Assembly (NCBI GenBank): GCA_023213315.1
Contig: JAKCPI010022111.1
Coordinates: 61,073-125,072, forward strand
Reading direction: 5' to 3'
DNA from: Euborellia annulipes
Lineage: Eukaryota > Arthropoda > Insecta > Dermaptera > Anisolabididae
Length of the DNA stretch: 64,000 bases
The position numbers were made by a program, and so were the translations under genes. Positions within the stretch are counted from its first letter, which is position 1. Each line of letters opens with the position of its first letter. Below, piece by piece: positions 1 to 12,918 of the stretch. The notes beneath the pieces were generated by a model. It did no database searches and had not been told where the DNA came from. It saw only the letters and a list, made by a program, of their open reading frames with translations.

Positions 1-90
1 GAATAATATAAAATTTTATAAAAATCAGAGCCCTTGGGGGTGGGGGCGAATGCTCCCCCCTGCCCCCCCCCCCCCCAAATGACGCCACTG
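1..90 (-). mobile_element. hAT-type MITE, family M2, truncated by window edge
   Basis: The segment ends in AAATGACGCCACTG, the terminal inverted repeat shared with copies at 26755, 27867, 47220 and 56035. It has the family's interior: a long C run followed by an AT-rich arm ending near ATAAAATTTTATA. The other end lies outside the window, so the target duplication cannot be tested. Confidence 0.7.
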
Positions 91-843
91 ATATCTAGCA
101 CTAAAGGGGAAATCTATACATCCGCGCTCTGGCCTAGGAGATTATGAATTTGTTTTAATTTTCAAAATTTCAAGCTCCCTCACCCTCATCAATAAAAATT
201 GTGTACATTTTTTTCATCCATATCACAAGTTAGAGAGATAGAAGTGATCCAATAATTTTTTTTATCGAGACTTTACCTAAATTATAGAGAAAAAGCCAGT
301 TTCAGGGGTGTGATGGGGGAGTATTTTTCCCAAGATGTCCATGTCCTGATCCTAATTAAAGAGTTTAGGGAAGGGGAGGATTTGCCCGTTGTTTAGTTTT
401 CTTTTTTAATATTCTTACAATCTATATATATTTTACTTTATCCACATAAACTCCAAGTGTGAATATTCAAGAATTATTTATTTTTCCACATCACCTTTAA
501 ATATGAAAATTTTAGATTTTAAGATTATTCTGTCAAGTTAAAAAATGTCTTATTGACGATCAACTTAAAATTGAAAAGCTAATCTTTACAATAAATTAAT
601 CAAACTTCATATCAGATCAGTCCTTATTTAAACGTTCAAATTGGATATAGATCAAAAGATTATTTAGCTAAAGAAAAAAATAATGCTGATTAAAATCAAA
701 CAAACAGCATAATAAACGTGGAAACCATTGGCGTTATATTGATTTATATAGATCTATTGAAAAATAATTATTTAATATCTCATTTATAATATAGTTGTGA
801 AATGAAAAGCATTATAATTAAACGGTCATTAATTTAATAAATA
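91..843. other. AT-rich upstream region of the receptor gene
   Basis: No coding stretch or recognisable repeat is seen here. It should hold the promoter and 5' UTR of the ionotropic receptor, but no core promoter motif is convincing. Confidence 0.4.
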
Positions 844-3800
844 ATGTCTCTTTATAGGTGGCTTTGGCTTACGATTGTTATGAATATTTACGCCATTCCT
901 AATGAAGCCTCTGCATTATTATTAATTGAAAACGTTCAGATCCATTTGAGATCTCCAGCTTTGTATTTTATTACCTCGAATACATCATTGAGTAATTCTA
1001 ATTTGTTTCTATAATTTGAAGTTATAGAGAAACTGGACATCTTTGAAATAAACAGTATTTAAAAAGTAAATATTTAGTCAAAAGAGAATAGTATAAAAAA
1101 AATCATCCAAAAAGGAAATTGTTGGAAAGTTGTTAGAAGATTTCAAAACGGTATGAAAACGCAGAAGACAAGAAAAAAAGCACAGAAACGGTACCATTGA
1201 AATTTTTACTCGAGCTAACAAATTTGTTAGTTTAAATTTTTTTTTTTTTCGCTTTGCCTTCCCTTATATTTTTGCCTAAAGTTATCAAATTATATTATGA
1301 AGCTCAGGGCACCAGCTCCTGTCCTCTTCGCTCCCCTCTGATAGCCCCTGAAACTGTTCCAGTGTTAAATAAAAATACTGTAAATTAACATGTATTAAAT
1401 ATATATAAAAGCAATTTTTCATTAAAATAAAAGTTATATAAAAAAAATAAAATTGAATCAAAATTAATATAATTTCAGGTAATCAAAAGGGCGGCAGCAA
1501 GCCTAAATCCGCCACTGCCGCCTACAGTTTATTACAAAGATTTCCTGTTTTTTTGTGTAACCCTACATTTAATAATATTTTAATTAAATAATATTTCTAA
1601 TTAGGCTTTGAAAAAACTTTGAGTTTTTTAAGAAAAGAAATCCACATCTTTATGGCGATTTTTTCATTTCCTTTTGACGAAATCCAGACACAAGAAATGG
1701 AAATATCCAATTCACTGAATATAATTTTTGAAGATATCTCGATTTTAAAAAACATAAATGTAATTTAGTTATTTTTTAATTAAAAAAAAAAATTTCTTTT
1801 TCTTAAGCTTTTCTTTTTTAGCCTTTATTATTGGGAAATGCCAATTGGCTTCTGGTCTATTCCGATAAAAATAAGAAATCTCATCTTGAGCAAGTTTTTT
1901 TCCCAATCAACAGTCGAGTTCTTGTGGCCTGGCAAGAAAAAGACGAATGGCTCATTCAAGAAACTTGGAATGTGATTAAGAAACGTCCCAAACAATTTAG
2001 ATTCTGGGCCAAATGGCCTTTGAATTTCAGGCCTCTTAAAATCACACCTCAACCAATAAAAGTTATGCTTAGACAAGATTTGAAGGGGATAAATCTAAAA
2101 TGTTTGACTTTTGAAGTAAATGATATCACTCACAATTTTATCCTAAAATATAGTTAAAAAAAATATTGTTCTTTGATTATTTTTAGGAACCGCCTTTAAT
2201 AAAAAACAAACTCTCTTTGAAAAATGAATCTTCCCCAGAAGGCAAATTAGCTGAATTGGCTTCGATTTTATCCGATTATTTAAATGTCAAGTATGAATCT
2301 TCTTTGATCTTATTGCATTTTCTAAGTTTTCATAATCAAGGCTATTATTTCAGAATAAATATTCATTTCAACAATTCGCTTAAATGGGGCATTTCAATTA
2401 ATGGTCATTGGAATGGTTTAATCGGCGAAGTAATCGCAGGTCGTACTGATATCGGCATGGCAAATTTTATAATGACAAGTTCAAGAATAGCTGTTATCAA
2501 TTATTTAATTCCAACTTCCGTGACCAAGTAATTCATTTTTTGTTTTTGTACAATTGATATATATATATTCGAGGTGTGTACCTGTATCAGCTTTATTGCT
2601 TATTGTACAACATTTTAAGCACAGTCCCCTAAAATTCCCTCTACTGGCAATACACCGTTCCCCTCGTTTCTTCCATTTTTGGAACGCCTCCTGAAACACA
2701 TTTTGTGGGACGGCGCGCAAGCTTATAGTCGTATTGTCCTATATCTCCTCTATGGTTTGGAAACGACGACTTTTCAACGTGTTTTTCAGTTTGGGAAAGG
2801 AAAAACAGGAAATAAGATGCTGTGCGCAGGAAGAGGCCTGAAGTGTGGGAAAACAGAGTTGGATGTTGCACCATGACAATGCGCCAGCTCACGCGTCACT
2901 CCTTGACTGCAGCTTTCTAGCAAAACGCACATTCCCATAGTGCCCCATCCACCGTATTCTCTGGACCTAGCCCCAGAAGACTTTTTTCTGTTTCCCAAAC
3001 TGAAAAGCACGTTGAAAGGTCGTCGAGAAGCTTGCGCGCCGTCCCACAAAATGTGTTTCAGGAGGCGTTCCAAAAATGGAAGAAACGATGGGAACGGTGT
3101 ATTGCCAGTAGAGGGGAGTATTTTGAAGAGACTGTGCTTAAAATGTTGTACAATAAGCAATTAAGCTGATGCAGCAAAAGTTCGGTTTCTTTTTGTACAC
3201 CCCTCGTATATACCGATATATAACTTGCTTTAATATTTTTTATAGAACCAAAGTTTTTATTGAAGATCCTGAAAGACAAAGTGAATATCAGGCATTAATA
3301 CAACTTTTTAAAATTTTTGAATTTGATCTTTGGATAGCAATATTAATTATCTGGTTCATTTTAAGTTTGATTTATTTCTTTATTAATTTAAGTGAAAATC
3401 ATTTTGACATCAGCAATTGTTTTTTAATGATAATTGGCGTATTTTCTTTTCAAGGTATTTATTTTTTTAAATAAATTTTCAAAAATAAATGGTATATAAA
3501 TGATAACATTTCCAGGGTACTCGGAGTTTTCTTCAAAGTTTGTATTTCAACTTCCATTTATAATTTCTTTATTACTTGCGATTGTTTTGCAAGCTTCATT
3601 TTCAGCCAAATTGGTTGCTAATTTAGCGAATAAAAGAACGACATTGCCATTCTCTGATTTAAAGGCAATTTCTTCAATTATTTTTTACTTTATTTATTTA
3701 ATTTCAAATAGATCTTTTTAGGGCTTGATCGAAGATGGTACTTATAATTTCACAACATTAAAAAATTCCGCATCATTTGATTTATTTCAAGTAAGACAAA

Positions 3801-5585
3801 TTATTTCATTTATTTTGTCTTTTTTAAGATTTTAATTAATCTGTATTGTCAAAAGGAAAATCAACATGATCCAGTTTTGGCTCAAATATATCGAAATCAT
3901 TTATTGCCACAGAGACATCATTTACCTGAAACAACTCAGTTTGCTTTAAAAAGAATTTGTAATCATCCAGAAAGAAAATTCGCTGCCATGACAAGGGAAG
4001 ATAAATCTCAAATCGAAATTCCACACTTGAAATGTCCCCTAGTACCATTGCCCGAAACTTTTTCTGAAAATTTGGCATCATCTTTTGTTATTGGAAAAAA
4101 GTTTATATATCTTCAAATGTTTAATTATAAGTAAGAAGATTTATTTTATAACTAACATATTAAGTATATTATGGACTGAATGTGAAGAAAAAAATTAAAA
4201 ATAAATACAGGGGCGCAAGAAAGAACATTTATTATTAATAAAAACTATCAAAACTTCAATTCCAAAATTAGTATATACTATTTATTAATTAACGGGCCCG
4301 GGTGTGATATATACTAGGGTAGATCTATTCTCTAAAAACAGGCGTTAAAATTTAACATCATAAATTGAGTGTTAAAAAGTAAAGTAATAACATCAGCTCT
4401 AAAAAATGCTTTTCTCTAAACCAAGTTTTAACAGCGGCGTTAACATGTTGCTTTTATCTCAAAGATGTCAAAATCAAAACGTTACTTTTTGATTAAAGGT
4501 GCCATTTTGATGCATGGGCGTAACTAGGAAATTTGGCTGGGGGGGAGGGGGCGAAAGGCCCCATATAGACGTATAGACTCAATTTTTCTTGTGTCAGGGA
4601 GCTTTCTAGGGGGGGGGGGGGCCTGAGCCTTCTAGGGGGACCCCTAGTTACGCCCATGTAACCTATGGCGTTACAATATTAAAGGCACCCCCTGTACAGT
4701 TAGGGACAATATTATGTCCCACGCATGCGTTTTCTACTTGTGATTATTTCATTGTTTTCATAAAAGAAAATGAAAATCTTTATTGGAAATTTTCTAGGTT
4801 TCGACCATAAAAGTTTCCATTAAAAAATAAACAATATTTTTTTAAAAACAATGCAATAATCTCAAGTAGAAAACCCATGGATGGGACTTAATATTGTCTC
4901 TCACTGTACATGACATTAATTTTTAACACTATTGACTAAATGATAACGCTTTGGCATTAAAGTTTTTGCTTACAGAATAGCAATTAGAGACAAGGAAGTG
5001 TTAATATGAATTAACACTGGCGCGTATGGCCCTTGTTGTCGAAGCGCCTTACATTACACCATTAATAATAATAATAATAATAATGAATTAACACAGATTT
5101 CAAATGTTAAAATGTTAAAAGTTAATGTTTTTGCTTAGAGAATAGACCTGATAGCTAAGTTTAATTTCTTTTTTATTAAAATTAGTATATTTTATTATAA
5201 TACAAAATAAATTATATTGTTTATCATTTATTAGATATAAAAGGACATAAACTTAGAATATAAAAGACGTTTGGAGTTGCATGTTGTTCATTAGTTTAAA
5301 CTTATTTTTTTTCTTCACATTCATTTTATAATTATTTTTTAACTCGCTTTAATTTTTCTTTTTAGAATCAATCAAATAAGAGAAGCTGGCCTTATTAATA
5401 GGGATGATAAAATTGTTCTAAATGATTATGAAAAATTTAAATTTGAATTGGATAGAAAAAAAGAAGAATATAAAAAACTAAATATTATTGATGTCATAGG
5501 CTTATTTTTAATTTTACTAAGTGGTATTGTTTTCTCTTCCTTTATTTTTCTATTCGAATTTATTTATAAGTGTTGGCTTAAATAA
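844..5585 (+). CDS. divergent ionotropic receptor (IR, iGluR-related), 10 exons
   Basis: Predicted ligand-gated cation channel of the chemosensory IR family in the plasma membrane of sensory cells. Exons: 844-991, 1605-1759, 1822-2115, 2187-2290, 2354-2527, 3246-3454, 3516-3664, 3722-3790, 3829-4130, 5366-5585; all phases agree and give 607 residues, a usual length for divergent IRs. Residues 1-24 form a signal peptide (MSLYRWLWLTIVM...). S1 contains TFEEPP at about 198-203, WNGLIGEVIAGRTDIGMA, and the Arg of TSSR that binds ligand in iGluRs. TM1 is about 315-338, then a pore-like segment, TM2 about 375-400 ending in SFSAKLVANLA (where iGluRs have SYTANLAAFL), the S2 lobe, and TM3 about 575-600. 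Intron 7 needs a GC donor; intron 5 holds a mariner fold-back. No frameshift is seen, so it is probably functional. The subfamily cannot be named. The first two exons are the least certain. Confidence 0.85.
2570..3206. mobile_element. mariner-derived fold-back element in IR intron 5
   Basis: Both arms carry the same transposase 3' end in opposite orientation: minus strand 2570-2715 and plus strand about 3015-3206, with the shared stretch encoding VFQEAFQKWKKRxERC. The plus strand middle (2867-3010) encodes HHDNAPAHASLL and PHPPYSLDLAPEDFFLFPKL in shifting frames, typical of the C-terminal catalytic half of mariner transposase. The ends read CGAGGTGTGTAC and, inverted, CGAGGGGTGTAC. Stops and frame changes make it dead. 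Confidence 0.8.
4513..4658. mobile_element. hAT-type MITE, family M1 (TIR CATGGGCGTAACTAGG)
   Basis: Perfect terminal inverted repeats CATGGGCGTAACTAGG / CCTAGTTACGCCCATG enclose G-rich runs. Flanking 8-mers do not match here, but they do in the other three copies (15822, 42533, 56450). Confidence 0.8.
4697..4906. mobile_element. mariner-like MITE flanked by TA
   Basis: Ends are CAGTTAGGGACAATATTA and its near-inverse TAATATTGTCTCTCACTG, flanked by TA on both sides. A second copy lies at 12034-12418. No coding capacity. Confidence 0.75.
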
Positions 5586-6432
5586 TGTTTTTTGAAAAAA
5601 ATTATTTATTTGACCTGCGAACTGAAATTTTTTCCTCCAAGGGGTTTTTAAATAATAAATCTTTGTCTCCTTAGTATGGAAGTATTTAGAAATTTTTCTT
5701 GATTTTTTTATGTGGGTCCCTCCAAAATTACCTGACTAAAAGGACCTGAATCGCCACCTGCGACCTATTTTATCTCCTTAAAGCAAGCTGTGCTTATTTT
5801 AAAGATAATTAAAATTTATAGGTAGAATTAGAAATAAAAGAGGGGATTTATTTATTTCCCCTCAGAGCTGAAGTTTTGGTCCTGCTTAGGGGTTCTGTTA
5901 ATAGCTCTGAAGATGGCCCTAAGCAGGACCGAAACGTCAGCTCTGAGGGGAAATAAATGAAATTATGCTCTCTTTCATTTCTAATTCTACCTACAAACAA
6001 TACAATCAGCTACAAAAAAACTTCAAATAATTAAAATTTATATACCTGGTATAGCCCAATTCAATTTTTTTTTTTTTAAGATATCGTTGCCCTGGTATAA
6101 ATATTAATTATATCAGTATTAAGACAGCCAAAATAAATAAAAAACTAGCTTATTTTTTTATATTGGTTCGCGCGTAGTAGTGAAGCAATTTTTGATTATC
6201 AACAATTTTAGGAACTTGACTAGCTTGTGATCCTGAATGGTTCAGGAAAAAATAATCACATAAACTCATAAATAATTATTTTTTACTTTTTATAGCGACA
6301 TTTCTTATAGAGAGCCATTGAGAATAATCATGAACATACTTTTAATATAAATGCTCATATTTGAATAAAACTTAAATGTTTAAGCTTAGGTTTTATAAAT
6401 TAATGTGAATTACCTTAAAAATATTGAATAAT
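5586..6432. other. IR-TMEM67 intergenic spacer (convergent genes)
   Basis: The two genes converge here. Apart from the hammerhead-bearing fold-back near 5850-6000, I see only AT-rich sequence. Confidence 0.5.
5903..5942 (+). ncRNA. hammerhead ribozyme motif (type I, minimal)
   Basis: The order of elements fits a hammerhead: stem I AGCT (5903-5906), core CTGAAGA (CUGANGA), stem II GGCCC...GGACC with one mismatch, GAAAC, GTC, then the closing AGCT of stem I (5939-5942). An imperfect inverted copy lies just upstream (5866-5900), as in fold-back Penelope-like termini. Activity is not established. Confidence 0.6.
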
Positions 6433-9400
6433 TTAAATTAAAAATCTTGGATCAATCAACGTTTTCTTGGCAATATTATGACGACCTCCGTAATACCGAA
6501 TAGCACATAAGATCTAAAAAATTAAATTATTAAGAATATATAATTATTTTAAAAAATATCGGAAATTTTGTAATACCTTGTCAGATAATATTGTAATAAG
6601 AATAGCTAAAAGATAATTTTGAGAATGTATTTCAATAAAAGAGAAGAGATAGAGTTCAAATGCAAATAATGTCAGTTCTTGGCCAAAGAATAGAACCTTA
6701 TCAAACGAATGGCCATTATCTGAAATTTAGAATTAAAAAAAATAATAAATATTTTATAAAGGATATATATATATATATATATATATACCTGTATATAAAA
6801 AAGCTGTATCAATGACATCAGCAAATTCAACATCTAACAATGTTTCCAAAAATCTTTTTTCTCGAACTTCATAATCGAGATCTGTCAAAGCCTAAAAAAT
6901 AAAAAAAACATTTAATTTGAAGGAGGTATATAGCTGAATATTGATAATCAAATAGGTAGAAAGAATGAGCAAAGCAGCTAGTTTATATTATGAAACCTCT
7001 GTCACTCTCTATCCATGGTATGTGAAAAATTAAAATTTTTGGGCATTAACATGGTTGAGCCATTTACAATTGTGTATGCCAAATTTAACTTGGCGAGGAT
7101 ATATATATATATTTTCAGACATTCACCTGGCCCTGAAAATGGTCCCATATGCGACCGAAACGTCGGTCCTGGTTTGATAGTAAATTGAAATATAAACTAG
7201 CTGCTTTGCTTATTCTTTCTACCTATTTGAAAACATTTTAAAAAAATAAAAATATCATATTGGCTATTAATTGTTAATTGTTAAGTATTATAGAATACAA
7301 AAAGAATGAAAATATTCAAAATTCAAATCAATTGAATCCCTATTACGTCTGCACGACTGCCCAATTTCAAAACACAGTAAGGGGCAAATTTTTCAAAATC
7401 GATTTTTTAGTATCTTTAGTTCCAATGGAATCTTGTGAACATAATCTAATTCAAATTTCTCAAAAATTTGGTTTTTTTTCTTATATAGTCCAATCTAGTA
7501 AGTGCAATTTTTTTTTTTAATTTGACAAATTGAAAAACAAAGTAGGTAGATCCTTTACAATAATAATAAGACACATATTTACGTGATGAACATATACATT
7601 TACAAGGTGGATTTTCCAATTTATTGCTATTTAATTTATGTGTAATAATCTTACATGATCAAGAAATGCAGCTAGAAATCGATTCACAGTCTGAGATGCA
7701 TTGGCAATATGCGCTTGATGATTAGGAGCTGAAGCACTCTGGGGTCGAGATTTATTTGTATCCGAACTGGAAGCAGCAGCAGCAGCAGCCATTAATTTGT
7801 CGTAATAGACACGAAGCATATCCGGTACAGCAAGTTCAAAGGTTTGATGAGATTGGCCAGGCACGAGACCTCTACCAGCACAGACATCAGCTGCCTCAGC
7901 ATCTAAACGAGCAGCCAATTGTTTAGCGTCCGTGTCTGCACTGCCATGGGCGGAACGTCCGTGGATGTAGTACCTATAAGGATGACTTTTTATTATTACT
8001 AAATAAGTGGATGTCGGCCACGAGCTACCCATACCAAGTATCGACAGTTTTTTTTTCTCCCTGAGGGAGATTTATTTATTTCAGTAAAAAAACGATGGTG
8101 GAAGTTTTCTTTGATTTCTTACCCGTATCGTCGATGGGCTAATATAAATAAACTTATATTAGCCAAAGAGCAAAGGTCTACCAATTCATTCATTGGATGC
8201 TTTATATAACGTTCTTTAATTAAAATTGTCCAAAGCCACTAAAATAAAATATTAGAATAAGATACTATAAAATTTGAAGGAATAAAGTGGCTGTTGTATT
8301 TAAACAATAGATAGGAAAGGAGTGCGCAGCCAGGTAATCAGTCTCCACGAAATACTCTCTGCTAAGGAAACAGTTTCCGTTTTAATGAGATAAAGCCATC
8401 CTCAGTCCACTAGTCGAGAATATGAACTCAAATGTTCAATTTCGTGGAGACTTATTACCTGGCGGCACGCTCTTTTCCTATCTATTTTTTAGATACTATA
8501 AAAATGAAAAACGCACTTACTTGTACAAGATAACAGAGGCCAATTACAATAACGCCTAATGTTAATCGGCATACAGGACTTGAAGGAGTGCCTGGCGGCG
8601 GATTTAATTCTGGCCAAGCAGACGCCCATTTTTCTAATCCAAGGAGTTCAAGTATAGCTAGAGCTATAATTAAATGCACTCCTGCGGGAACTCGACGAAG
8701 AGACTTTTTAAAAGAATAAAGAAATTATTATTTAACAATTTACTATTTTAAATAAATCTATTAGCAAATTTTACCTGACGTTCTGCCCATTCATTTCCAA
8801 CAAGATAAGTTCTCCATACACTGACAGGAACACTGCGATCACCGGAATTTTCACGTGAATTTTTGGAAGGTCGTTCCCAATCCAGCAAAAACACGTCTAC
8901 CGAACATTGACGTGAAATAAGATAGGCTAATTGTAGTAACTGAAAGAAAATTATTAAATTAGGCTATAAAGAAAAAAAAAACTTTCTTGTTTTTCTAATG
9001 GATGAAAGTATGCAAGTCACGAGATTTTTAGTGAAGGTTCGCATACTTTTCCAGTCAACCTTTATCAATAAACTAATATAAGTTTATTGCAAATATACAC
9101 TCTTCATCTTCAGTGGATATTATGGGTTTTGTGTGAATGTTTATTTTTTGAGGAATCGAATTAGCCATTTACCTACACTATCGTTTTCAAAAATTAATTT
9201 AGGAATAATTATAAATTATAATACCTTTAGAGAAAAAGCAACACATAGATATTGGCGAATAATCTTTTCAATATGTGCTTTTGGCAGTAAACATTTAGGA
9301 ACAGCTTGGCCTTTAAAAAAAAGACAAGAATGTATGCATGTAGCTGCTGCAACGAGAAAGAAGCTGTTGGCGAGATGACCACTGGCATGGATGGCCACCT

Positions 9401-12400
9401 GAATTAAGGTGATCAAATCAATTCCTGCTGAGGCTCGACCATCTCGTCTTGCTTGGCTCCAGGCTTGCAGACACCCAGCAAGAGAAGCAAGGGCGCTTAA
9501 TACTCCAATGGATACCTGGACAAAGAAAAACAAATAATGTGAATTGATGTTCCACTAGAATAAATAAACAAAAGATGATTTTTACTTTCTCTTACCTCTA
9601 TATATGTTAATATATAAAGAGGGAGAAAGTATTGGATTCATGTACCTCGATAGCATAAGCTGTATTATCTCCTGGCATAGTATATTCCACCATTAAATCG
9701 GTATTAATATACGTTTCTTCAGTGCTAGATGTTAAAACAAGGGTGGCATATCGGGCGACAAGGAGAGGTGGAAATATATATCCCTTACTATCCCTGAGTT
9801 TAACTCTGCAAAAAAAATAGACCATTTAATTTGAAAGGTTATTTTTGCCGTGATTAGCAGAATTTTCTTAATTGAAATTTTAAAAACAATTAAACGATTC
9901 TCTTCTGCTGGAGTATAAATTTTATTAATTTATTTAATTACAGAAACTAGTTTCGAGGACGTTTGTCCTTCTTCATCAGTCTGAATTGTAAAAATTGTAT
10001 TCTATTAGACTGATTAAGAAGACGTCCTCGAAACTAGTTTCTGTAATTAAATAAATTAATAAAATTTATATTCCAGCAAAAGACAGTAGTTTAATTCTTT
10101 TTAATTTTCATTTAAATTTCATTTAACAATTATTCCTTTAATATTAATAGTTGACTTGCCTTATTGTTAATGACTGAAGATAGCGGATAACGTGAGGAGT
10201 AGGAATAGCACTGGTGGCAGAAATTCCAGAACTGACATCAATTAACATAAGTCTTCTTGTAAGCTGCCATTGCCAGGAATCACCTGACTGAGAAAAAAAA
10301 ATATATTTAGATATTAGCCCTATTCATAGTAGGGTTGGTGGAATCAATTTCGATTTTGAACATAGATTCTCGATTCAAACTCGAATCGATTCAGTGTTTG
10401 AAAAAATCGATTTTTGTCGGTCGATTTTCGATTTTACTCAGTTGCATATTTAGACATGTTAGTCTTTTTAAGAAATATAGAAGCTGATGTTTGGTTCTCT
10501 AGGTTTGTTAAAACTTACAAGTTATTTTGTATATGTGATTTCCTAACAAATACAAAGACTGTATATCGCCTGCTGAGAATCATAATGGAGAAAGTCTGAA
10601 AATTCAATTTTTGAGTTAAGCCTACGAATCGTTGTTAAAACCTCTTCTCTTTTGAGTGCCAAAGTGGCGAAAATATATTTCTATTCTTTACTATTAATTT
10701 TGGCCATAGCTCAGGGGCCCACATCTTGTGGGTACGTGGATGGCGACCACGAGCTGCCCTAGCTGGGACTGGCTTATGTTCTTTGCATGTCAGTCTCTTC
10801 CCTTCTTTATTTTCAACAGGCTTGAGACCGTGCGACGGGCCGGCTTGTTCTATTCCTTCCTGGTCCCAAATACCCATTCACCGCCGACCCCGCACCGCGG
10901 GATTAAGGCGAAGAAAGAAGAAGAAGAAGACTATTGATTTTGGCCTATTCATTTGTTGCCCAGCTATTTAAATTTTTACAAAACTTTTCAAAATCGATTA
11001 TTTGGTTTTGATTTTAAAATCGAAAATCGATTCAGCCTCCGAATCTACCAACCCTAATTCATCTCTTTAAAAATTTCAGAAATTTACTAATGATGTAAAT
11101 TTGTTTGTCTTACATTGATTTTAAGATTTGTTATAAGAATTGGTAATGCATATAAATGAATGTCCCCTCCTTGTTCATAAGCGAGATAGGGATCCAGCAT
11201 TAATGTAGTTTTATGCTGTCGGAGAATTTGACTTATAGGGAGACGACATTGTCTCTGATAAGGTGTTCCAAATCGAAACCCATCTTTGTTACTATGAAAT
11301 GAATCAGAACATAAGGAGAATAAATCTTCTCCACTTTTAAAACCGATAAAATCTCCATGTGATGTATAAATTGCGGCAGTTATATTTAATCTGCTTTTCT
11401 GAAAAAGAAACAATTTTAAATATACTTGATATTTATTTTAACAAGAATATATTAATACTTTAGATTTATGATCCATGCTGTATTTTGCGGTGATCTTATT
11501 TCGATTGATTACGCTAGGAGCATCTCCTTCTCCATAAAAAAGCCAAGGCAATGGTAGATTATTGCCAATATCAGGAATATTTGATCGAAAAAGCAAACAA
11601 GGACTTCCTTTGTGTGATTCTGCATTATTTCCCCGTCGTGAATTACTTGAAGGGTCATTGCTTTCAATTTTATCCATATGATACATAACGAAAACGCATA
11701 AATTCGCTACCCGTTGACATGCTTTATGATTCCCTAGCTAAAAACAAAAACAAATAAAGATTTTTTTAGAACTAAAGAATAAAATTAGAAAATTGAAAAT
11801 TAAATGCATACTTTGCAGAAATAAATAGAAGAATGTAGATAATCGTGGAAAAATTGAGAATCAACTTTTATGTTTCCGAAGTATACCTAAAAAAAATATT
11901 TATATATATTAATATTAAAGAAAAGAAAGCCTTTGAATGCCAAATGCGGAGAGACATCTCGGATAAAATTCATAGGCTTATATAATATTTATTTCAGGCA
12001 CAAAGTTGTAATAGTTAATGATGAACAAAAGTACAGTGAGGGACAATATTAATTAATATTTGGGGGCTCGTGGCTAATCGGATAAGCTGAGGATTATGAG
12101 TCAGAGTTGCTATACAACTCAGGTTCAAATCCCACTTGCCGTGAACATTTTCAAACATTGCCAATGTCTCCTCCGTTTCTCTCTAATTGGAGTTAATCTT
12201 TGTAGAGATAGGAAAATTAAAAAAAAAAAAATATTTAGTTCCACTCATGCGGTTTCTACATGTGATTATTTCATTGTTTTTATAAAAGAAAATGAAAATC
12301 TTTATTGGAAATTTTCTAGGTTTAAACCATGAAAGTTTGCATTAAAATTTTTTTTTTTAACAATGAAATAATCACAAGTAGAAAACGCATGGGTGGGACT

Positions 12401-12875
12401 TAATATTGTCCCTCACTGTACGTGAATATGTACATCTTAGAATGATTTTCGAAGACTCTCATGTTTTGAACACTCGCCCTTTTAATAAAATGTACAAGTG
12501 CATAATAACTATTACAACTTTGTGCCTGAAATAAATATATACGGACTGAGGATGGACTAATAAATTTTATCCGAAACGTCTCCTTCGGAATTTGGCTGCT
12601 CGTGTATTTGTTCTTTCCCAACTTGTAAAATATAAACAGCAACCTCCATTTGGAATATCTTTATATATATAATTCTTCTGTATGTGTGTGTGTGTCTCCC
12701 CCCCTCCTAAACGACTGACGAGATTTTGATGAAATTTTTTGTGTTTTTTTGGGAGACTCCGGGAGGGTTTTTTTTTCAAAAATAAAAATATGATTAATAA
12801 TAATTAAATAAAAAAAAAAAAAAAAAATAAAAAGAAAGGAGAATAAGGTGTTAAAAAAAAAAAATATAATTATTT

Positions 12876-12918
<43 letters not shown>

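Larger units (their letters stand above)
4131..5365. other. IR intron 9, filled with repeats
   Basis: This intron has an outer inverted pair, TCTATTCTCTAA at about 4323 and TTAGAGAATAGACCT at about 5137, suggesting an element of about 830 bases. Nested inside are a hAT-type MITE (4513-4658) and a mariner MITE (4697-4906), and a short TAA microsatellite lies near 5065. No coding signal is seen. Confidence 0.6.

Noticed and set aside
7992..8034. SINE type 2 fragment next to a TMEM67 exon (GGATGTCGGCCACGAGCTACC)
   Set aside because: About 20 of 23 bases match the SINE, but the stretch is too short and has no tail or duplication.
10726..10971. Protein-coding gene suggested by overlapping open frames on both strands (also 17478-17921)
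   Set aside because: The frames coincide with SINE type 2 copies flanked by target duplications.
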